Source: Wenjunlia tyrosinilytica
Lineage (GTDB): Bacteria > Actinomycetota > Actinomycetes > Streptomycetales > Streptomycetaceae
NCBI RefSeq assembly: GCF_014646055.1
Contig: NZ_BMMS01000019.1
Coordinates: 81,448 to 145,447, forward strand
Length of the DNA: 64,000 nucleotides
Direction of reading: 5' to 3'
The notes under the pieces were generated by a model. It ran no database searches. It was not told the DNA's origin and was given only the letters and a program-made list of their open reading frames with translations. Positions 56,191-64,000 of this stretch are shown here, one piece after another (position 1 is the first letter of the stretch; each line of letters begins with the position of its first letter). A program made the translations under genes and the position numbers.

Positions 56191-56985
56191 TCAGACGAGC
56201 TTGCGGGAGGCGAGGAAGGAGACGAGCTGCTTTCCGCCGTCGCCCTCGTCCTTGACGAGCTCGCCGGTGGTACGCGGCGGGCGCACGGCGAAGTCCTCGA
56301 CCTTGCTCCAGGCCCCGGCGGCGCCCACCTCGGCGGCGTCCAGGCCCAGGTCGCCCAGGTCGAGGGTGCTGACCGGCTTCTTCTTCGCGGCCATGATCCC
56401 CTTGAAGGAGGGGTAGCGGGGCTCGTTGATCTTCTCCACGACGGAGACCACGGCGGGCAGCCCCGAGGTCACGACGTCGTGGCCGTAGTCGGTCAGGCGC
56501 TCCACGGTGACGTTGGCGCCGTCGGTGTCCACCTTCTGCGCGAAGGTGAGCTGCGGCAGACCCAGGCGCTCGGCGAGCATGGCCGGCACCAGCGAGGTGC
56601 GGGCGTCGGAGGCCTCGGAGCCGAGGATGATCAGGTCGTACGCGCCCCCGGCCCCCTCCTCGGACGCCAGCGCGGCGGCGAGCACGGCGGACGTGGCCAC
56701 GGCGTCGGAGCCGTGCAGCGCGTCGTCCACCACGTGGATGCCCTTGTGGGCGCCCATCGACAGGGCCTTGCGGATGGTCTCGGTGCCCTGGTCCGGGCCC
56801 ATGAGAAGGACGGTCACCTCTCCGTCGGTGCGCTCGGCGAGCTGGAGCGCCTCCTCGACGGCGAACTCGTCCATTTCGTTCATCACGGCGTCCACGGCGT
56901 CGCGGTCGAGGGTGGAGTCCTCGGACCGCAGCGCCTTCTCGGACGCGGTGTCCGGTACCTGCTTCACGCAGACGACGATCTTCAT
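56191..56985 (-). CDS. etfB: Electron transfer flavoprotein beta subunit
   Basis: 264 aa. Start MKIVVCVKQVPDTASEKAL; adenine nucleotide-binding region VTVLLMGPDQGTETIRKAL; signature LTDYGHDVVTSGLPAVVSVVEK and NEPRYPSFKGIMAAKKKP. First gene of the etfBA unit; the spaced GAGAGG about 15 nt upstream is a weak ribosome binding site. A TACCC-AC-GGGTA palindrome lies 88-99 bp before the start codon. Confidence 0.95.
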   Translation of the reverse strand: MKIVVCVKQVPDTASEKALRSEDSTLDRDAVDAVMNEMDEFAVEEALQLAERTDGEVTVLLMGPDQGTETIRKALSMGAHKGIHVVDDALHGSDAVATSAVLAAALASEEGAGGAYDLIILGSEASDARTSLVPAMLAERLGLPQLTFAQKVDTDGANVTVERLTDYGHDVVTSGLPAVVSVVEKINEPRYPSFKGIMAAKKKPVSTLDLGDLGLDAAEVGAAGAWSKVEDFAVRPPRTTGELVKDEGDGGKQLVSFLASRKLV

Positions 56986-57072
56986 AGGGATCAGACCGAC
57001 CTCTCGAACGGGTTGGTGGGACGTTGGTACGACCACCCCCGCAGGGCGGACCGACCTTGACCGGCGTAATGT

Positions 57073-57084
57073 TACCCACGGGTA
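57073..57084. promoter_or_regulatory. Candidate operator between etfB and the SDR gene
   Basis: TACCC-AC-GGGTA, a 5-2-5 palindrome inside GTTACCCACGGGTAGC, about 88 bp from the etfB start. It resembles short TetR-family operators of actinomycete lipid genes, but I cannot name the regulator. Confidence 0.45.
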
Positions 57085-57283
57085 GCCAGGTGGAGTCCAC
57101 TCCGATCGGGCGCAAACGTGCGTGATTCGCACCACGGACGCGCACCGCACGCACAGGCCTCCCGGCGCATCCGCCGCCGCGCCCGCGGCCCCTCTGCGGC
57201 GCGCGAGCACGACGGCGAGCACGACGGGGACGGCCGGTCGCACGGGCACCGGCCACGGCGATCAGCCGTGGTAGGCATGGGCC

Positions 57284-57961
57284 ATGAGTACCCATGTGAT
57301 CACCGGCGCCGGCTCGGGGATCGGCGCCGTCGTCGCCGACCGGCTCGCCGAGCGCGGGGACCGGCTCGTCCTGCTGGCCCGAAACGACGAACGCGCGGCG
57401 GAACTCGCCGAGCGCTTCCCCGGCAGCACCGCGGTCGTCGCCGACCTCGCCCGGCCGCGGACCCTCTCCGCCGTCGAACTCCCCGAGCGCGTCGACTCCC
57501 TGCTGCACATCGCGGGCGTGGTCGAACTCGGCAGCGTGGAGGACCTCGACGCCGACACCTGGACGCACACCCTCGCGGCCAACCTCGTCGCCCCCGCCGA
57601 GCTCACCCGCCGCGCCCTGCCGGGACTGCGCGCCGCCCGCGGGCACGTCGTCTTCGTCAACTCCGGCTCCGGCCTCAACGCCCACGCCCGGTGGAGCGCC
57701 TACGCCGCGAGCAAGCACGGCCTGAAGGCCCTGGCGGACTCGCTGCGCCAGGAGGAGCACGGCAACGGCGTGCGGGTCACCTCCGTCTATCCGGGCCGCA
57801 CCGCCACACCGATGCAGGAGAAGGTGCACGCCCAGGAGGGCAAGGCGTACGACCCGCAGCCGTGGATCGCGCCGGAGTCGGTCGCCACGGCCGTCCTGAC
57901 CGCCCTCGACCTGCCCCGTGACGCCGAGATGACCGATGTCAGCATGCGTCCGGGCGGCTGA
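57284..57961 (+). CDS. Short-chain dehydrogenase/reductase
   Basis: 225 aa classical SDR. NAD(P)-binding motif GAGSGIG near the N-terminus, LLHIAGVVE, catalytic Ser in VFVNSGSGL and YAASK with catalytic Tyr and Lys. The substrate is unknown. ATG gives MSTHVITGAG. It diverges from etfB across about 300 bp and ends 35 bp before the methionine synthase-like gene. Confidence 0.92.
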   Translation: MSTHVITGAGSGIGAVVADRLAERGDRLVLLARNDERAAELAERFPGSTAVVADLARPRTLSAVELPERVDSLLHIAGVVELGSVEDLDADTWTHTLAANLVAPAELTRRALPGLRAARGHVVFVNSGSGLNAHARWSAYAASKHGLKALADSLRQEEHGNGVRVTSVYPGRTATPMQEKVHAQEGKAYDPQPWIAPESVATAVLTALDLPRDAEMTDVSMRPGG

Positions 57962-57996
57962 GCCCGAGCCCGGGGTGCGCTGGCTACTCTTCGGGG

Positions 57997-61237
<3,241 letters not shown>

Positions 61238-61474
61238 CCGATCCGCCCTGCTCAAGAGGTTCACGGATCACTCGAACGGCGCATATCAGAGCTAGAGGGG
61301 TGCGCAGGTTGCATTAGGGCAACCGCTGTGGATCGCTGCCCCGTTCAGCCTTTTCGGGCCTACTGTTGGGGTTGCGCGCCTGCATCCGCTTGTCAACGGC
61401 TGCCTTCCCGCCGCCTCGCGGGCACGACACCCCCCGGACTGCAAAAGGGCCCACAGGCTGCGAGAGGGACGGGC

Positions 61475-63583
61475 ATGGAACTCAGGGACAGCGCACCCTC
61501 GGCGCTCGAGACGTGCCGCCGTGCCGTGCCGCCGGTTCCCCTGGTGATCATCGCGGCAGGGGCCACCGCCCTGACCGCGGGGGTCGCCCGGGTGCTGAGC
61601 CGGGGGCAGGCACTGTTCCCGGCGGGCTCGATCGGCTGGGCGTTCGCGGTGCTCACCGGAGTCGTCGTCGGGCACCTGGTCGCGCTCGGGCGTGACCGGT
61701 GGTGGGGCGGCGCCGGTTCGGGCGCCGCCCTCACCCTCGCCGTTCTGATGCTCAACGGCTGGGTGCCCGCAGGGCTCGTGAGCATCGCCGTGGTCGTCCT
61801 GGTGGGCGCGGCCCGCCGCCATCGCTGGCGCGAGGCATGCCTGCGCGGCGCCGTGGACATCCTCGGCATCGGGGCGGCGGCTCTTGCCCTGGCCGTCTTC
61901 GGGATCCGGCCCTCGGTGGAGAACCCCTGGATGCCGTACGAGTGGGGGGCGAGCGCCGTGCCCGCGGTGTTCGCCTCCGCGCTGGCCTACCTGGCCACCA
62001 CCAGAACGCTGCTGTGGATCGGCACCGCGCCGCTGACGGCCGGTGTGCGGTCGGTGCTGCGCACGGAGATGCTGCGCCAGGGGCTGGTGGGTGTCTCGCT
62101 GCTGGGCATATCCCCGCTGATAGCGGCGGTCGCGGCGGACCGGCCGATCCTGCTGCCGCTGTTCGCGGTCCCGCTGATGGCGATGGACAGCACGCTGTGG
62201 ATGGCGCGGGCCCGCGCCGAGGAGCAACTGCGCGACCCGCTCACGGGGTTGCCCAACCGGCAGTGGCTGCTGGAGCGGGTGTGGCTCGCCCTGGACGAGG
62301 CCGAGCACAATCACGAGCGCGCGGCGCTCGTGCTGATCGACCTCGACAAGTTCCGTTCCGTCAACGACACCCTCGGGCACCTCGCGGGGGACCGGCTCCT
62401 GCTCCAGGTGGCGGACCGGCTGCGCGGGGCGCTGCCGAGAGGTTCGGAGGTGGCCCGCCTGGGCGGTGACGAGTTCGCGGTCTTAATCCCCACCGCCGAC
62501 TCCCCGACGCGTGCCCAGCGTGTGGCCCGGATGTTAGTGGCGGCGCTCAACACCCCGTTGAACCTCGACGGGTTGACCCTCGTCCTCGAGGCCAGCGCGG
62601 GAGTGAGCGTCTTCCCCGATCACGCCGTGGACGCGGAGGGCCTGCTGCGGCGTGCGGATGTGGCGATGTACCAGGCCAAGCGGGACCGCAGCGGTGTGGA
62701 GGTCTACGAGTCCTCCCGCGACGGCAACACCCCCGACCGGCTGGGCCTGCTGGGCGATCTGCGGCGGGCGCTGGAGACCGGCCAGATAGACCTGCACTAC
62801 CAGCCCAAGGTGCGCTTCGACGGGCAGGTGGCGGGCCTGGAGGCCCTGGTGCGGTGGGTGCACCCGGAGCGGGGTCGGGTGAGCCCGGACGAGTTCGTCA
62901 CCCTGGCGGAGACGTCGGGGCTGATGCCGCAGCTGACGGAGTACGTGCTCGAGGAGGCCCTGAGCCAGGTCGCGCGCTGGCGGGCGGCGGGGTTCGAGGT
63001 GCCGGTGGCGGTGAACGTCTCCCCGAGGGACGTCCACAGTCCGGGCTTCGCGGGGGCGGTGGCGGCGAGACTGGCCCGGCACGGGGTGCCGCCGGGGGCG
63101 TTGCAGTTGGAGATCACCGAGCATGTGCTGCTGGAGGACCCGCAGCGGGCGGCTGACACGCTGGCAGGGCTGACGGGGCACGGCGTGAAGATGTCGCTGG
63201 ACGACTTCGGGACGGGGTACTCGTCACTGGTCCACCTGCGGCGGCTGCCGGTGAGCGAGCTCAAGATCGACCGCTCCTTCGTGGCGAAGCTGGCGGTGGA
63301 CCCGGAGGACGCGGAGATCGTGCGCTGCACGGTGGAACTGGCGCACTCACTGGGTTTGGTGGTGGTCGCGGAGGGTGTGGAGGACGACGAAACGTGGGAG
63401 CGCCTGCGAGACCTGGGCTGCGACGCCGTCCAGGGCTGGCTGGTGGCGGCGGCGATGCCCCCGGACGAAACCACGGCGTGGCTGCTGAGCCGCGGCGCGG
63501 GCCCGCTCCCCGCCGCGGGCTCGCTCCCCGCCGCGGAGGCAGCGACCCCAGAAGAACTCCCCACCGCCCAACCCCGCCCGTGA
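61475..63583 (+). CDS. Membrane GGDEF-EAL protein, RmdB-like c-di-GMP phosphodiesterase
   Basis: 702 aa. About eight TM helices (about residues 20-240) are followed by GGDEF (RLGGDEFAVL intact) and EAL (LEALVRW, then NVSP, EITEH, DDFGTGYSSL, KIDRSFV, AEGVE) domains, with QGW near the end. It turns over c-di-GMP, which in Streptomyces controls development. As I recall, the S. coelicolor counterpart RmdB (SCO5495) acts mainly as a phosphodiesterase. ATG chosen with GAGAGGGAC upstream; the longer in-frame start at 61328 is not supported. The 237 bp before it are a likely promoter zone. Confidence 0.93.
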   Translation: MELRDSAPSALETCRRAVPPVPLVIIAAGATALTAGVARVLSRGQALFPAGSIGWAFAVLTGVVVGHLVALGRDRWWGGAGSGAALTLAVLMLNGWVPAGLVSIAVVVLVGAARRHRWREACLRGAVDILGIGAAALALAVFGIRPSVENPWMPYEWGASAVPAVFASALAYLATTRTLLWIGTAPLTAGVRSVLRTEMLRQGLVGVSLLGISPLIAAVAADRPILLPLFAVPLMAMDSTLWMARARAEEQLRDPLTGLPNRQWLLERVWLALDEAEHNHERAALVLIDLDKFRSVNDTLGHLAGDRLLLQVADRLRGALPRGSEVARLGGDEFAVLIPTADSPTRAQRVARMLVAALNTPLNLDGLTLVLEASAGVSVFPDHAVDAEGLLRRADVAMYQAKRDRSGVEVYESSRDGNTPDRLGLLGDLRRALETGQIDLHYQPKVRFDGQVAGLEALVRWVHPERGRVSPDEFVTLAETSGLMPQLTEYVLEEALSQVARWRAAGFEVPVAVNVSPRDVHSPGFAGAVAARLARHGVPPGALQLEITEHVLLEDPQRAADTLAGLTGHGVKMSLDDFGTGYSSLVHLRRLPVSELKIDRSFVAKLAVDPEDAEIVRCTVELAHSLGLVVVAEGVEDDETWERLRDLGCDAVQGWLVAAAMPPDETTAWLLSRGAGPLPAAGSLPAAEAATPEELPTAQPRP

Positions 63584-64000
63584 ACGCAATGGAGCCGCCG
63601 GTCCGGCGGTCCGATCTGCACGCTGCCGCGCGAAAGCCAAGAGCGCTGGCGGCGGTGGGGACCCCTGGTCTGACGGTTGCGCCGCCGGGCCGTCGGTTTG
63701 ATGTGCGCGCTGTCGCGCGAAGGCCAAGAGCGCTGGCGGCGGTGGGAGTGGGTCGCGGTGGGGGTCGGTGCTGGCCGGGTGGCGGTTGGGGTGCGCCGCT
63801 TCGCGTCGAGGGGGCGGGAGGCTGGCTGCTGTTGTGACGGCGTCGTTTCCGGCCGTCGGTCAGTCTGCGCGCTGTCGCGCGAAAGCCAAAAGCGCTGGCA
63901 GCGGCGGGAGCTGGGCGCGGGGTGGGCCGCGCTGGCCGGGTGGCGGTTGGGGTGCGCCGCTTCGCGTCGAGGGGGCGGGAGGCTGGCTGCTGTTGTGACG
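63584..64000. repeat. Noncoding repeat block at the window edge
   Basis: 417 bp with no convincing gene. A 42-bp unit starting GCRCGCTGYCGCGCGAA recurs at 63618, 63705 and 63867. A 70-bp unit is repeated exactly at 63770-63839 and 63931-64000. So the third small unit plus the second large unit duplicate the second pair, with a period of about 161 bp. The array may continue past the window. Confidence 0.85.

Noticed and set aside
63584..63998. Short open frames in the terminal repeats
   Set aside because: Composition follows the repeat; no ribosome binding site and no domain.

Overview
The window is a chromosomal segment of a Streptomyces-type actinomycete. The evidence is very high GC with strong third-position bias, frequent GTG and TTG starts, GGAGG-type ribosome binding sites, long GC-rich hairpins without U-tracts as terminators, and the gene content itself. 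From memory, the gene order matches the core region around SCO5440-SCO5495 of Streptomyces coelicolor; I could not check this. I see no insertion sequence, prophage, CRISPR array, tRNA or rRNA.

Layout. 0.1-4.2 kb: a CitA/DcuS-type two-component pair, a secreted double-CHRD protein and a COG4315-type lipoprotein. 4.2-15.2 kb: the GlgE alpha-glucan pathway. On the minus strand are glgE-treS (overlapping) and mak-glgB; glgP diverges from them, and glgX lies at 22-24.3 kb. Together they turn trehalose into maltose, maltose-1-phosphate and branched glucan, and break the glucan down again. 15.3-21.8 kb: a secreted M4 metalloprotease and a heterodimeric ABC exporter. 24.4-27.2 kb: two tandem L,D-transpeptidase lipoproteins. 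27.4-33.5 kb: an enoyl-CoA hydratase, an RsbW-like ATPase, a secreted pierisin/ScARP-type ADP-ribosyltransferase, an MMPL transporter and a small membrane protein preceded by a perfect 15-bp inverted repeat.

33.7-38.5 kb: gcvT-gcvH-glyA-sdaA on the minus strand behind a tandem glycine riboswitch, a route from glycine through serine to pyruvate. 38.7-44.2 kb: a P-loop kinase-like protein, a secreted Ser/Thr-rich protein, two SseB paralogs and a DUF885 protein. 44.7-51.0 kb: a complete Dpp/Opp peptide ABC importer in the order C-A-B-D-F. 51.0-57.0 kb: a TRIC-type channel protein, mnmA, a cysteine desulfurase (its likely sulfur donor), an acyl-CoA thioesterase and etfB-etfA. 57.3-63.6 kb: an SDR oxidoreductase, a MetE catalytic-domain-like protein, NAD-dependent DNA ligase and a membrane GGDEF-EAL protein (RmdB-like). 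The last 0.4 kb is a noncoding repeat region cut by the window end.

Most genes are conserved Streptomyces housekeeping genes and I did not find a clearly new multi-gene system. The most interesting items are the ADP-ribosyltransferase, several short tandem-repeat tracts placed at gene starts or in a linker (20.7, 40.5, 44.5 and 49.8 kb), candidate operators at 33.1, 44.3, 52.9 and 57.1 kb, and the repeat block at the right edge.
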